A DNA stretch of 64,000 nucleotides, taken from Methylobacterium sp. Leaf91 (GTDB lineage Bacteria > Pseudomonadota > Alphaproteobacteria > Rhizobiales > Beijerinckiaceae). The notes beneath the pieces were generated by a model. It made no database searches. It worked only from the letters and a program-made list of their open reading frames with translations, and was not told the DNA's origin. Position 1 is the stretch's first letter. Every line of letters begins with the position of its first letter. A program made the translations under genes and the position numbers. The DNA is taken from contig NZ_LMMP01000001.1 in the NCBI RefSeq assembly GCF_001422815.1, positions 433,919-497,918 on the forward strand, given 5' to 3'. Positions 1 to 9,863 of this stretch are shown here, piece by piece.

Positions 1-1144
1 CGGCCTCTACATCATCGGCACCGAACGCCACGAATCGCGCCGCATCGACAACCAGCTGCGCGGCCGCTCCGGCCGCCAGGGCGATCCCGGCCGCTCGAAA
101 TTCTACCTGTCGCTCCAGGACGATCTGATGCGCATCTTCGGCTCCGACCGCATGGACGGGATGCTCACCCGCCTCGGCCTGGAGAAGGGGGAGGCGATCA
201 TCCACCCTTGGATCAACAAGGCGATCGAGAAGGCGCAGCAGAAGGTCGAGGCGCGCAACTTCGACATGCGCAAGAACGTGCTCAAGTACGACAACGTCAT
301 GAACGACCAGCGCAAGGTCGTGTTCGAGCAGCGCCGCGACTTCATGGGCCAGGACAGCGTGCGCGACACCGTGGACGAGATGCGCCACGGCGTCGTCGAC
401 GATCTCGTCGCCATCCACGTGCCCGAGAATGCCTATGCCGAACAATGGGACATCGAAGGCCTGCGCCTGCGCGTCGCCGAGGTGCTGAACCTCGACGTGC
501 CGGTAGAGGATTGGGCCAAGGAAGAGGGCATCGCCGACGAGGAAATGCGCGACCGCCTGCGCACCGCCTCCGACGAGGCCTATGCCGCCCGCACGGAGAA
601 GAACACGCCCGAGGTCATGACCTATGTCGAGAAGCAGGTCCTGCTTCAGACCCTCGACCATCTCTGGCGCGAGCATCTCGTGACCCTCGACCACCTGCGT
701 CAGGTGATCGGCTGGCGCGGCTTCGCCCAGCGCGACCCGCTCAACGAGTACAAGTCCGAGGCGTTCGAGCTCTTCAACGGTCTCGTCGGCAGCCTGCGCG
801 AGCAGGTGACCCAGCAACTCGCCCGTATCGAGATCACCTATCAGGAGCAGGAGCCGCAGGGGGCGAACCCCTTCGCCAGCCCGGAACTGCCCTCCATGTT
901 CGCCCAGCATCTCGATCCCGTCACCGGCGAGAACGAAATGGATTATGCCGGGCGCGGCACGGGCAGCGATGGCGGCGGCGGCCCGGCCTACGGCTATGCC
1001 GCGCAGGCGCTCTCCCCGGACACGGCGGTCATCGAGCGTGACCCGAACGACGCCACGACCTGGGGCCGCGTCGGGCGCAACGAGCCCTGCCCCTGCGGCT
1101 CTGGCAAGAAGTACAAGCACTGCCACGGCACTCTGACGGCCTGA
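1..1144 (+). CDS. secA: Preprotein translocase ATPase SecA, C-terminal part (5' end outside window)
   Basis: The reading frame is open from base 2, so the gene starts upstream of the window; about 380 C-terminal residues are present. SecA is the cytoplasmic ATPase that pushes preproteins through SecYEG. Visible here are the end of the helicase core ([11 protein letters not shown], motif VI, bases about 50-90), the helical scaffold and wing region ([15 protein letters not shown]), a variable linker, and the C-terminal zinc/SecB-binding SEC-C motif [12 protein letters not shown] just before the stop. All expected C-terminal parts are intact, so this is truncated only by the window edge. Confidence 0.97.
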   Translation, partial: GLYIIGTERHESRRIDNQLRGRSGRQGDPGRSKFYLSLQDDLMRIFGSDRMDGMLTRLGLEKGEAIIHPWINKAIEKAQQKVEARNFDMRKNVLKYDNVMNDQRKVVFEQRRDFMGQDSVRDTVDEMRHGVVDDLVAIHVPENAYAEQWDIEGLRLRVAEVLNLDVPVEDWAKEEGIADEEMRDRLRTASDEAYAARTEKNTPEVMTYVEKQVLLQTLDHLWREHLVTLDHLRQVIGWRGFAQRDPLNEYKSEAFELFNGLVGSLREQVTQQLARIEITYQEQEPQGANPFASPELPSMFAQHLDPVTGENEMDYAGRGTGSDGGGGPAYGYAAQALSPDTAVIERDPNDATTWGRVGRNEPCPCGSGKKYKHCHGTLTA

Positions 1145-1203
1145 GACGGACCCGCACGGCCGGACCTGCATCCGGCCGTGGGCTATTCGAAGGGGAGATC
1201 CGC

Positions 1204-2043
1204 ATGCGGCAGACAACCTTCGGGCAGACCGGACGCCCCGTCTCCGTCATCGGACAGGGCACGTGGTACCTCGACGAGGCACACCGGCCCGACGCCGTCG
1301 CCGCCCTGCGGAGGGGCCTCGATCTCGGGATGAGCCATATCGACACCGCCGAGATGTATGGCGAGGCCGAACTCGTCGTGGCCGAGGCGATCGAGGGGCG
1401 GCGCGACGAGGTGTTCCTCGTCTCGAAGGTGTTGCCGAACCATGCCTCGGCCCGATCCGTCGTCACCGCCTGCGAACGCTCGTTGGCTCGCCTGAAGACG
1501 GACCGGCTCGACAGCTACCTCCTGCACTGGCGGGGTGGGACCCCGCTGGAAGAGACCATCGGTGCCTTCGAGGGGTTGATCCGGCAGGGCAAGCTGCTCT
1601 CCTGGGGCGTCAGCAACTTCGACGTCTCCGACCTCGATGACGCGCTCGCCGTGGCCGGCGAGGGCCGCATCGCCTGCAACCAGGTTCTCTACCATCTCGG
1701 GGAACGGGCGATCGAACATGCCGTCCTGCCCTGGTGCGAGGCGCATGGCGTCGCATTGGTCGCCTACAGCCCATTCGGCCACGACGATTTTCCGGGTCCG
1801 GACTCGGCCGGCGGGCGCGTCCTCGGGGAGATTGCCGCCGAAACGGGGGCGACGGAGCGGCAGGTCGCGCTCGCGGCGCTGACGCAGTCGCCGTCCGTCC
1901 TGGCGATCCCGAAAGCTTCGCGAATCGCCCATGTGGAGGAGAATGCCGCGGCCGGTGACCTGATCCTGACGGAGAACCACCGGCAGCGTCTCGACGCCGC
2001 CTTTCCCCTTGGGCGCAAGCCGAAGCACCTGCCCATGCTCTGA
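1204..2043 (+). CDS. Aldo/keto reductase
   Basis: A 279-residue TIM-barrel NAD(P)H-dependent oxidoreductase of the AKR family, presumably cytosolic, reducing an unknown carbonyl substrate. The catalytic tetrad can be followed: Asp and Tyr in HIDTAEMYGE, Lys in FLVSKVLP and His in YLLHWRGG. The C-terminal half carries the cofactor-binding stretch around AIPKAS. The ATG at 1204 follows an AGGGGAGA ribosome site by 6 bases. It lies 59 bp after secA in the same direction and may be cotranscribed, but nothing shows a functional tie. Confidence 0.92.
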   Translation: MRQTTFGQTGRPVSVIGQGTWYLDEAHRPDAVAALRRGLDLGMSHIDTAEMYGEAELVVAEAIEGRRDEVFLVSKVLPNHASARSVVTACERSLARLKTDRLDSYLLHWRGGTPLEETIGAFEGLIRQGKLLSWGVSNFDVSDLDDALAVAGEGRIACNQVLYHLGERAIEHAVLPWCEAHGVALVAYSPFGHDDFPGPDSAGGRVLGEIAAETGATERQVALAALTQSPSVLAIPKASRIAHVEENAAAGDLILTENHRQRLDAAFPLGRKPKHLPML

Positions 2044-2197
2044 CGTAGGCATCCGTTCCGCATCGGCGACGAAGGCCGGGCGTGACCTCAGGACCACAGC
2101 GGCGGGAAGAAGCCCCGGTCATTCGAACCGTGTCCGAAAAGAAACCACATTTGCCGTCGAGCTAGACCGTTCGAGAAACGGACGGGAGCGAGACGGC

Positions 2198-3118
2198 ATG
2201 GGGTATCCCCGATCGGCGACGACGGGACTTTACGGAGTCCTGCTGATGACGACGATGGGCCTCGGTGCCTGCAATTCCCCCACCACGACCGGCTCCCTCG
2301 GCGGCCCGGGCCTCGCGGCCAAACCCATGGCGGTGAGCGACCAAGAGCGCGACTGCCTCGGCCGCGCCATGTATTTCGAATCGAACCGCAGCGATTCCGA
2401 GGGCCTGCTCGCCGTCGGCACGGTGGTGATGAACCGCCTCGAAGCCGCCGCCTTCCCGAATGGCGGCATCTGCGCCGTCGTCGGCCAGCCCCGCCAATTC
2501 GCCACCGGCGTGCTCACCAAGCCCATGGCGGAGAAGGACCTGACCAAGGTCGCAGACGCGGCCGACGCGGTCCTGGCCGGCCAGCGCCACCCGAAGGTCG
2601 GTCGCGCCATGTACTTCCACACGGCGGGCCGCACGTTCCACTACAACAACATGCATTACGTAGCGGTGGCCGGCGGCAACGCCTTCTATGAGAAGCGCAA
2701 GCCCGGCGCCGTGGAGCAGGCCCGCCCGCCGGCCGCCCTGGCCTATGCGGCCGCACCGACGCTCGCCGCGCCCGAGGCGGCCCCGTCCGCATCGGTCCAG
2801 GCCGTCGCGAATTCGGCTCCCACCAGCGTTCCCGTGGCAACGGTGGCCGCCGCCGTACCGGAGGTGACGGGCACCCAGCCCGCTCCAGCGATCCAGGCAG
2901 TCCAGGCTGAACCGGGTCGCGCCGTCGCCACCTCCCATGCGGCCGTGAGCCAGGGAGCGCATTCCAAAACCTCACCGAAGCCGGCGACGACAACGCGGGT
3001 CGCTCATGCCCAGGGTCCGGCTACCAGAGGCTCGGCCGGCAAAAGCCCGGCGACGCTGGCAGCGCTCGCCCCGGAAGCGCCCCCGCCGCCGCCCATCATC
3101 AACCTGCCGAGGCCGTGA
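2198..3118 (+). CDS. SleB-type cell wall hydrolase, predicted lipoprotein
   Basis: About 306 residues. The frame is open further upstream, but the ATG at 2198 gives a lipoprotein signal ending in the lipobox LGAC (residues about 25-28), so a membrane-anchored periplasmic protein is expected. Residues about 45-175 match the Hydrolase_2/SleB family of peptidoglycan hydrolases (AMYFESNRSDSEGLLAVGTVVMNR region, conserved Glu). The remaining ~130 residues are a low-complexity Ala/Pro/Thr-rich tail ending in a proline run, a likely wall-spanning or disordered linker. It converges on kup with only 10 bp between stops. Confidence 0.85.
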   Translation: MGYPRSATTGLYGVLLMTTMGLGACNSPTTTGSLGGPGLAAKPMAVSDQERDCLGRAMYFESNRSDSEGLLAVGTVVMNRLEAAAFPNGGICAVVGQPRQFATGVLTKPMAEKDLTKVADAADAVLAGQRHPKVGRAMYFHTAGRTFHYNNMHYVAVAGGNAFYEKRKPGAVEQARPPAALAYAAAPTLAAPEAAPSASVQAVANSAPTSVPVATVAAAVPEVTGTQPAPAIQAVQAEPGRAVATSHAAVSQGAHSKTSPKPATTTRVAHAQGPATRGSAGKSPATLAALAPEAPPPPPIINLPRP

Positions 3119-3128
3119 CCCGGCCGGT

Positions 3129-5066
3129 TCAGACGGTGACCTGAGTCCCCACTTCCACGACACGGCCGGTGGGGATCTGGAAGAAGTCGGTGGCGTCGTT
3201 GGCGTTCTTGGCCAGCGTGATGAAGATCCGGTCCTGCCAGAGCGGCATGCCGGAATGTGCCGCCGGGCGGATCGAGCGGCGCGACAGGAAGAACGATGTC
3301 GCCATGATGTCGAACTTGAAGCCTTGCTTCTTCAGGAGCGTCAGCGTCCGCGGGATGTTCGGCGTTTCCATGTAGCCGAACTTCATCACGATCTTCGAGA
3401 AGTGCGGGCCGATCGGTTCCATGCGGATGCGATCCGCATCGCTGGAGCGCGGCGTGTCCACGGTCTCCACCGTCAGGATGACGTTCTTCTCGTGCAGCAC
3501 CTTGTTGTGCTTGAGGTTGTGCAGCAGGGCCGCCGGAGCGATCGACGGGTCGCTGGTGAGGAACACCGCCGTGCCGCGCACATGGTGGGGCGGGCTCTTC
3601 TCCAGCATGCCGACGAGTTCGAGCAGCGGCACGTCGGTCTTGCGGGTCTTGTTGAACAGGATGTTCACGCCCCGCACCCAGGTCCACATCAAGATGATGA
3701 GCATCCCGGCCAGCACGAGGGGCACGTAGCCGCCTTCGAACACCTTGAGCATGTTCGAGAGCAGGAACAGGAACTCGATGACGATGAACGGCATGATCGC
3801 GGCGGCGGCGGCGATCGGCGACCATTTCCACGACTTCCACAGCACGATGAAGCCCATGCTCGCGGTGAGCAGCATCGTCCCCGTCACGGCGATGCCGTAG
3901 GCGGAGGCCAGCGCCGAGGAGGAGCGGAACAGCACGGCCAGCACCACCACGCCGATCAGCAGCAGAATGTTCACCTGCGGCAGGAAGATCTGGCCCGAAT
4001 GCGATTCCGACGTGTGGCGGATTTCAAGGCGCGGCAGCAGCCCGAGCTGGATCGCCTGGCGCGACAGCGAGAACGCACCGGTGATGACAGCCTGGCTCGC
4101 GGTGACGGTGGCGATGGTCGCCAGAATCACCATAGGCAGCAGGCCCCATTCGGGCACGAGCTGGTAGAACGGGTCGGTCGTGTCCGGCGCGTTGAGGACC
4201 AGCGCCGTCTGGCCGAGATAGTTCAGGGTCAGGCACGGGGCCACGAGGCCGAGCCAGGCCACCTGGATCGGCCGGCGTCCGAAATGCCCGAGATCGGCGA
4301 ACAGCGCCTCGGCGCCGGTCACCGCCAGGAACACCGCGCCCAGCGCCACCAGGGCCCCGGTGCCGTGGCCGAGGAGGTAGTGCAGCGCGTACCAGGGATT
4401 GAAGGCCTGGAAGACCTCCGGGCGCGAAACGATGTGCGGCAGGGCCGCGAGCCCCAGCGCCAGGAACCACACCACCATGATCGGGCCGAAGAAGGCCGCC
4501 ACCTTGCTGGTCCCCCGGCTCTGGACCATGAACAGGGCGAAGATGATCGCCACCGTGATCGGCAGGACGTAATGCTCGAAGGCCGGGGTGACGAGCTTCA
4601 GCCCCTCCACGGCCGAGAGCACGGAGATGGCCGGCGTGATGACGGCGTCGCCGTAGAACAGGGATGCGCCGAGCAGCCCGAGCATGAACACGATGCGCGA
4701 ACCGCCGAGCGCCTTGCGGGCCAATGCCATCAGCGAGAGGATGCCGCCCTCGCCGTTATTGTCCATACGCAGCAGGATGACGACGTACTTGATCGTGACG
4801 ATCAGCAGCAGCGCCCAGAGGATCAGCGACGTCGTGCCGAGAACTTCCTCGGTCAGCAAGATGCCGTCGGCCCTCGCCGGGCCGAGCGCCTCGCGGAACG
4901 CGTAGAGCGGGCTGGTGCCGATATCGCCGTAGACGACGCCGACCGAGCCGACGACCAGCGTCCAGAAGCTCGTCTTCCCATGCCCATGCTCGCTTGGCCC
5001 TGTCTCCGGACGAGCCGCGGGGTCGGGCTGAGCGCCGGGTACGCTCGGGGTGGCGGTTTGCGTCAT
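3129..5066 (-). CDS. kup: Kup-family potassium uptake protein
   Basis: A 645-residue inner-membrane potassium transporter of the KUP/HAK family, normal length, with about 12 hydrophobic segments followed by a C-terminal cytosolic domain of ~150 residues. Family hallmarks are [17 protein letters not shown] near residue 43, GNEGGI-like [11 protein letters not shown] and [18 protein letters not shown]. The N-terminal ~30 residues are hydrophilic. The ATG at 5066 is the natural start because the frame opens at the first membrane segment soon after it. A 359-bp non-coding leader separates it from ispG upstream. Confidence 0.95.
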   Translation of the reverse strand: MTQTATPSVPGAQPDPAARPETGPSEHGHGKTSFWTLVVGSVGVVYGDIGTSPLYAFREALGPARADGILLTEEVLGTTSLILWALLLIVTIKYVVILLRMDNNGEGGILSLMALARKALGGSRIVFMLGLLGASLFYGDAVITPAISVLSAVEGLKLVTPAFEHYVLPITVAIIFALFMVQSRGTSKVAAFFGPIMVVWFLALGLAALPHIVSRPEVFQAFNPWYALHYLLGHGTGALVALGAVFLAVTGAEALFADLGHFGRRPIQVAWLGLVAPCLTLNYLGQTALVLNAPDTTDPFYQLVPEWGLLPMVILATIATVTASQAVITGAFSLSRQAIQLGLLPRLEIRHTSESHSGQIFLPQVNILLLIGVVVLAVLFRSSSALASAYGIAVTGTMLLTASMGFIVLWKSWKWSPIAAAAAIMPFIVIEFLFLLSNMLKVFEGGYVPLVLAGMLIILMWTWVRGVNILFNKTRKTDVPLLELVGMLEKSPPHHVRGTAVFLTSDPSIAPAALLHNLKHNKVLHEKNVILTVETVDTPRSSDADRIRMEPIGPHFSKIVMKFGYMETPNIPRTLTLLKKQGFKFDIMATSFFLSRRSIRPAAHSGMPLWQDRIFITLAKNANDATDFFQIPTGRVVEVGTQVTV

Positions 5067-5425
5067 GCGCTGTGATCAGGCTTCTGCGACGGGAAAGGGA
5101 ATCGAACGAGGAGGCTTGGCTTTACGCTGGACTTCGACCGAGGGACCTTGGCGACCGACCTAGCGACCATCCGGATCGTGGAGGCCCTGTCTCCCGCCTC
5201 GCCCCGGCAACTCGCTGCCAGCCCGGCGACCCAAATCAGTGAGCGCGCATCTCCGCAGGACACCTCTGGGGAGGAGACCTGCGCGAAGCATGCCAGATCC
5301 GTATCACGCGGGCAGGGGGTCGAGAACGACGAACCCGTGACCAAGAAACCCTCTCCCGCGGTAGGTCGAGCGAATGCGTCCCGCGGCTGCACGACGCGGG
5401 ACGCTAATCCTCACGACGGAGGATC
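5067..5425. other. Intergenic region between kup and ispG
   Basis: Both neighbours are on the minus strand, so this stretch holds the ispG 3' end (including the hairpin at 5376-5404) and the kup promoter/leader. Short open frames here have no recognisable protein features and poor start contexts. I recognise no riboswitch or clear sigma-70 promoter. Confidence 0.5.
5376..5404 (-). terminator. Perfect 10-bp hairpin downstream of ispG
   Basis: Arms GCGTCCCGCG and CGCGGGACGC are perfect complements around a 9-base loop, starting 22 bases after the ispG stop. There is no T-run on the minus strand, so an intrinsic terminator is only possible; it could also protect the 3' end of the mRNA. Confidence 0.45.
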
Positions 5426-6748
5426 TCACTCGGCGGCGGTGCGGGCACCCTGGCCGAAACGGCGCTCGATGTAATCGATCACCACCGTCTCGAAATCCTT
5501 GGCGAGCGTGGCACCGCGCAGGGTCATCGCCTTCTTGCCGTCGATGAAGACCGGAGCGGTGGGGGTCTCTCCGGTGCCGGGAAGCGAGATGCCGATATCG
5601 GCATGCTTCGATTCGCCAGGGCCGTTGACGATGCAGCCCATCACCGCGACGTTCAGACCTTCGACGCCCGGATAGGTCTTCTTCCATTCCGGCATCGAGG
5701 TGACGATCCAGTTCTGGATGTCGCGGGCGAGTTCCTGGAACGTCGTCGAGGTGGTGCGGCCGCAACCAGGGCAGGCAGCGACCATCGGCACGAAGGTGCG
5801 GAAGCCCATCGTTTGCAGAAGTTCCTGAGATGCCTTGACCTCGACGGTCCGGTCACCGCCGGGCTCGGGCGTCAGCGAATAACGGATCGTGTCGCCGATG
5901 CCTTCCTGCAGAAGCACGCCGATGGCCGCCGAGGCCGCCACCAGCCCCTTCGAGCCCATGCCGGCTTCGGTGAGGCCGAGATGGATCGCGTAATCCGAGC
6001 GCCGGGCGACTTCGCGGTAGACCGCGATCAGATCCTGCACCGCCGAGACCTTGGCCGAAAGAATGATCCGGTTCTTGGGGAGACCGAGCTCTTCGGCGCG
6101 CTGGGCCGAGGACAATGCCGAGCGCACCATGGCCTCGCGCATCACGGCGCGGGCATCGATGGGACGCGCGGACCGGGCGTTCTCGTCCATCAGATGGGTG
6201 AGCAGCGCCTCGTCGAGGGAACCCCAATTGGCGCCGATGCGAATGGTCTTGCCGTAGCGGACCGCCTGCTCGACGATGGTCGAGAACTGCGTGTCCTTCT
6301 TCTCCTTGAAACCGACATTGCCCGGATTGATCCGGTACTTGGCCAGTGCCTCGGCACAAGCCGGATGATCGGAGAGGAGCTTGTGGCCGATATAGTGGAA
6401 ATCGCCCACCAGCGGCACGTGAACGCCGATGCGGGCGAGCCGGTCACGGATCTTCGGGACGGCGGCGGCCGCCTCGTCGCGGTCGACCGTGATGCGCACG
6501 AGTTCGGAGCCCGCCCGCGACAGGGCGGCGACCTGCGCCACGGTGGCGTCGATATCCGCCGTGTCGGTATTGGTCATCGACTGGACGACGACCGGAGCGC
6601 CACCGCCGACGGTGACCGCTCCCTCGCCCTCGCCAACAGTCACGCCCACCGTGCGGTGGCGCGGCGCGGGACCGGCGATCTCCGGGCCGGTAATCGAGAT
6701 GCCGGGGCCGAACGAATCGGCTGGGGTGGCTTCCATCATGGCGTCCAT
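5426..6748 (-). CDS. ispG: 4-hydroxy-3-methylbut-2-en-1-yl diphosphate synthase (flavodoxin)
   Basis: A 440-residue enzyme of the non-mevalonate isoprenoid pathway that converts MEcPP to HMBPP with a [4Fe-4S] cluster. The N-terminal TIM barrel is seen in [21 protein letters not shown]. The C-terminal reductase-like part carries the cluster cysteines in ACPGCGRTT and [11 protein letters not shown], with the catalytic Glu in the latter. An N-terminal extension of ~35 residues is usual for alphaproteobacterial IspG. ATGs at 6748 and a few codons downstream are all possible starts. It is transcribed away from the patatin-like gene. Confidence 0.96.
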   Translation of the reverse strand: MDAMMEATPADSFGPGISITGPEIAGPAPRHRTVGVTVGEGEGAVTVGGGAPVVVQSMTNTDTADIDATVAQVAALSRAGSELVRITVDRDEAAAAVPKIRDRLARIGVHVPLVGDFHYIGHKLLSDHPACAEALAKYRINPGNVGFKEKKDTQFSTIVEQAVRYGKTIRIGANWGSLDEALLTHLMDENARSARPIDARAVMREAMVRSALSSAQRAEELGLPKNRIILSAKVSAVQDLIAVYREVARRSDYAIHLGLTEAGMGSKGLVAASAAIGVLLQEGIGDTIRYSLTPEPGGDRTVEVKASQELLQTMGFRTFVPMVAACPGCGRTTSTTFQELARDIQNWIVTSMPEWKKTYPGVEGLNVAVMGCIVNGPGESKHADIGISLPGTGETPTAPVFIDGKKAMTLRGATLAKDFETVVIDYIERRFGQGARTAAE

Positions 6749-7093
6749 CGCTGACCTTACCTATGGCCTGGCCTGCCCTGGAGCGAGCGCCCGGCCATGG
6801 TCGTCTGGTATCGAATTCTACCGATCCTTTGCGAAGATCGGGTGAAGAGCCCGGTGACCGAGGGCTCTGCCGGTTAGCTGAGATGGGGCGTCGCGTGCGT
6901 CAAGCCCGCTGACCGCATGGGAGAACCACGGGGCAGGACGGACCGCGCACGACACTTTGGCCCAGCGTCGGGTGACATGTCTTATCCCATGGGCGATGTC
7001 GAGGGAATTGGCGCAGTGCGACATGTGAGTCACAGGGGCATCCCAAGCGGAACCGATCCATGCAGCCACCGGTTTGCTGCCCTGCGACCTTTG

Positions 7094-7110
7094 ATGCTGC
7101 ATTGCAGCAT
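7094..7110. promoter_or_regulatory. Perfect 17-bp palindrome with PhaR-type core CTGC-N3-GCAG
   Basis: The sequence ATGCTGCATTGCAGCAT is a perfect 8-1-8 inverted repeat 54 bases before the preferred ATG of the patatin-like gene. Its core CTGC-ATT-GCAG equals the CTGC-N3-GCAG form that I recall as reported for the polyhydroxyalkanoate regulator PhaR of Paracoccus. It also contains one of four TGCAATGCA/TGCATTGCA copies in the window. Binding is inferred, not shown. Confidence 0.6.
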
Positions 7111-7164
7111 GCCCATGTGCACCCTCTCGATGCGCCTGTGCAAACCCGCCACGTGGAGCTGACG

Positions 7165-8274
7165 ATGCTCGAATCCGAACCTTCCTCCCCGGTCGATTCG
7201 CCCTCTACCGACATGGAAGTGGCCCCGTCGCGGCCCGCCTCGCGTCCAGCCGTCAGCCTCGCCGGTCCGAAAGCCGAGAAGACCGTGGCCCTGGCCCTGC
7301 AGGGCGGCGGCGCCCATGGCGCTTTCACCTGGGGCGTGCTGGATGCCCTGATCGAGGATGGACGTCTCGCCTTCGAGGCCGTCACGGGTGCCAGCGCCGG
7401 CGCGATGAACGCGGTCGTGATGGTCGACGGATGGATCGCCGGAGGGCCGGAGGGCGCCCGCGCCGCTCTCGACCGGTTCTGGCGTGAGGCGAGCCTCGAC
7501 GGCGATTTGTGGCCGGCCCAGCGCGGGCTCTTCGACCAGCTGTTCGACCTCTGGAGCCAGAACCCGATCCTGGACTTCTGGACCCGGGCGCTCAAGACCA
7601 GCCCATACGTCTCCAACCCGCTCAACGTGAACCCGCTGCGCAAGGCCCTGGCCAAGCACGTGGATTTCGAGCGTCTGCGGGCGGCGGAGACCGCCGGGAT
7701 CTATGTCTCGGCCACCAATGTCTGGACGGGCAAGCTGGCCGTCTTCGAGCGGGATACCTTGAGCATCGATCACCTGATGGCCTCGGCCTGCCTGCCCACG
7801 GTGTTCCAGGCGGTGGAGATCGACGGCGTGCCCTATTGGGATGGCGGCTATCTCGGCAATCCGCCGATCTACCCACTCTTCCACGGTGCCCAGACGCGCG
7901 ACGTGGTGCTGGTCCAGATCAACCCGGTAGAGCGCCGTGAGACCCCGCGTTCGCGCGAGGAGATCCAGGACCGGCTCAACGAGATCACCTTCAACGCCAA
8001 CCTGATGCGCGAATTACGCGCCATCGATTTCGTCGACGGTCTGATCGAGGACGGGGTGCTCGGCCGCAACGACTACCACCGCATGCTGGTCCATCGCATC
8101 GACGGGACCGGCGCTCTCGACGATTACAAGGCGTCCTCCCGGATGGATGCGCGGCTCGGCGTGTTCGAAGGCCTCCGCGACAAGGGCCGCGCGGCGGCGC
8201 AAGCTTGGCTCGCCGAACATTACGAGGGGATCGGACGGACCTGCACGCTGAATCTCAAGGCGACCTATCAATAG
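7165..8274 (+). CDS. Patatin-like phospholipase family protein
   Basis: A serine lipid acyl hydrolase with the patatin fold. The oxyanion loop ALQGGGAHG, the nucleophile elbow GASAG and the catalytic Asp in WDGGYLGNPP are all intact. I chose the ATG at 7165 because a GGAG site lies 7 bases upstream and because it leaves the palindrome at 7094-7110 in the leader. An in-frame start at 7060 would add 35 residues without family similarity. No signal peptide is visible, so it is probably cytosolic or granule/membrane associated. The PhaR-type operator suggests a role linked to polyhydroxybutyrate granules, which is inference. Confidence 0.88.
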   Translation: MLESEPSSPVDSPSTDMEVAPSRPASRPAVSLAGPKAEKTVALALQGGGAHGAFTWGVLDALIEDGRLAFEAVTGASAGAMNAVVMVDGWIAGGPEGARAALDRFWREASLDGDLWPAQRGLFDQLFDLWSQNPILDFWTRALKTSPYVSNPLNVNPLRKALAKHVDFERLRAAETAGIYVSATNVWTGKLAVFERDTLSIDHLMASACLPTVFQAVEIDGVPYWDGGYLGNPPIYPLFHGAQTRDVVLVQINPVERRETPRSREEIQDRLNEITFNANLMRELRAIDFVDGLIEDGVLGRNDYHRMLVHRIDGTGALDDYKASSRMDARLGVFEGLRDKGRAAAQAWLAEHYEGIGRTCTLNLKATYQ

Positions 8275-8280
8275 GGTTCC

Positions 8281-8305
8281 GCCCGGTCGGATTAGCCGGC
8301 CGGGC
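8281..8305 (+). terminator. Hairpin after the patatin-like gene
   Basis: Arms GCCCGGTCGG and CCGGCCGGGC pair over 10 bp with one mismatch around a 5-base loop, 6 bases after the patatin stop and 18 bases before the sigma factor start. No T-run follows, so confidence as a terminator is moderate. Confidence 0.45.
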
Positions 8306-8323
8306 TCGCGCGTTAACTGATTC

Positions 8324-8965
8324 ATGACGGCCGAACCGACTCAGACCGCCTCCTCCATCGTCGACCTTCTGGTCCCCTTGCGACGCTATGCGCGCTCGCT
8401 GACGCGCGACACGCTGAAAGCCGACGATCTCGTCCATGACACCCTCGTCCGCGCGTTGGAATCCGGCCTCTCCGTGAGGCCGAACACCAACCTGCGGACG
8501 TGGATGATGACGGTCCTGCACAACGTCTTCATCGACGACCAGCGCCGCAAGCGGGTGGAAGCCCGCCACGCAGAATCCCTCGTCCAGATGAGCGACGAGA
8601 GCGTACCGCCGTCCCAGGAAGGGCAGGTGCGCCTCGCCCAGATCCGCCAAGCCTTCCTCACCTTGCCCGAAGAGCAGCGCGCCGCGCTCCATCTCGTGAC
8701 CCTCGAGGGCATGGCCTATGCCGACGCGGCGGCGGTGCTCGGTATTCCCATCGGCACTCTGATGTCGCGACTCGGGCGTGGCCGCGCGGCGCTGCGCGCT
8801 TTCGAGGAAGGCGAGGCCGGCAGCGGCCGGAGCCGTTCCGGCTCCTTACCCGGATCGGGTTCGGGCAAGCCCGAGCGGCCGCATCTGCGCCTCGTCAGCG
8901 ACTGGAACGGCCAGGATACGAGGCAGGACATCCGGCTCGCATCCAAGGCCATGGGCGGTCCGTAA
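8324..8965 (+). CDS. ECF-type RNA polymerase sigma factor
   Basis: 213 residues. The sigma region 2 core is YARSLTRDTLKADDLVHDTLVRAL followed by RTWMMTVLHNVFIDDQRR. Sigma region 4 is LPEEQRAALHLVTLEGMAYADAAAVLGIPIGTLMSRLGRGRAAL. The last ~50 residues form a Ser/Gly-rich tail beyond region 4, longer than in most ECF factors. The next gene on the same strand encodes a one-pass membrane protein with anti-sigma features, so this is a typical ECF/anti-sigma pair. It is not the EcfG type by eye, so it need not be linked to the NepR-like gene at 26.9 kb. Confidence 0.9.
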   Translation: MTAEPTQTASSIVDLLVPLRRYARSLTRDTLKADDLVHDTLVRALESGLSVRPNTNLRTWMMTVLHNVFIDDQRRKRVEARHAESLVQMSDESVPPSQEGQVRLAQIRQAFLTLPEEQRAALHLVTLEGMAYADAAAVLGIPIGTLMSRLGRGRAALRAFEEGEAGSGRSRSGSLPGSGSGKPERPHLRLVSDWNGQDTRQDIRLASKAMGGP

Positions 8966-9055
8966 CCGCACCGAATTCGAGGGCACTCGGTGACGAGTGT
9001 CAGGACTGCATGAAAGCGTCACCGCTTTCGATCGTTGAACTGGATACCGACCGTC

Positions 9056-9826
9056 ATGATCGACCCGATCACCGACAGTGACCTCGCCGCCTTCGTCGAC
9101 GGACAGCTCGACGTCATGCGCCGGCTCGAGGTGGAATCCTATCTCGCCCAAACGCCGGCGGCTGCCGCGCGGGTGATGGCCGAGATGCATGACAGGGACG
9201 CCCTGCGTCAGGCCTTCGCGCAGCTGCCCGGGCCGGGTCCGGAGCGCAACCGCGCGGCGGCCCGCCGCCTCGATCGATCCATGGCATGGCGGCGCGCCGG
9301 TGAGCGGCTGAAGCGTGCGGCGGTGATCGTGCTCCTCGTGGGCGCCGGCTGGATCGCGCATTCGGATACGGGCGTGTTCGGCGTGCCCGACACCTTCGCC
9401 GCACCGGTCGACCCTGCCCTGGTCGCCGATGCGCGCCAGGCCAGGGAAGTGGCCCATATCCGCGCCCGCCTCGGCTCGCCCGCCTCGCCGAGCTACGACA
9501 AGGCTGGCATCTCGAGTGCCACCGGCATCGTCCTGCCGGACCTGCCGGGAGATTGGTCGGTGCGCGATGTCCAGATCGTACCCGCCCGTCACGGGGCCGG
9601 GGTCGAGGTCATGATCGACGCGCCCGATCTCGGCGAAGTCTCGCTGTTCGCAGCGCGGGGCACCAGCGAGGCGGCCTTCACCGGCGAGGTGGCGAGTCCG
9701 GGCGACGGGGAGACCGTCTACTGGACGGCGGGCCGCTCGGTCTATGCGCTCAGCGGCAACGGCCACCAGAGCGCGCTGCAAGAGGCGGCGCGTCGCCTCG
9801 CCTCGATCGATCCCGCCAAGCGCTGA
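9056..9826 (+). CDS. Membrane anti-sigma factor, partner of the ECF sigma factor
   Basis: About 256 residues from the ATG at 9056; a TTG start 21 bases earlier is open but lacks a ribosome site. The N-terminus has the usual anti-sigma start DSDLAAFVDGQLDVMRRLEVESYL. There is a single transmembrane helix at about residues 87-103 (AAVIVLLVGAGWIAHS) and a ~150-residue periplasmic domain that I cannot assign. This layout fits a regulator that holds the upstream sigma factor at the membrane until a periplasmic signal arrives. The role is inferred from context and N-terminal pattern. Confidence 0.75.
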   Translation: MIDPITDSDLAAFVDGQLDVMRRLEVESYLAQTPAAAARVMAEMHDRDALRQAFAQLPGPGPERNRAAARRLDRSMAWRRAGERLKRAAVIVLLVGAGWIAHSDTGVFGVPDTFAAPVDPALVADARQAREVAHIRARLGSPASPSYDKAGISSATGIVLPDLPGDWSVRDVQIVPARHGAGVEVMIDAPDLGEVSLFAARGTSEAAFTGEVASPGDGETVYWTAGRSVYALSGNGHQSALQEAARRLASIDPAKR

Positions 9827-9863
9827 GCCGGCGGATATCGCGACCCGGTGGCCGCGACTGAAT

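Noticed and set aside
3006-5075. A 689-residue plus-strand frame opposite kup
   Set aside because: Composition is His/Arg/Gln-rich without domain features and it is an antisense shadow of a well-conserved transporter; high GC makes such frames common.
5067-5425. A possible riboswitch in the kup leader
   Set aside because: No conserved riboswitch core could be recognised; the only clear structure is the hairpin that belongs to the ispG 3' end.
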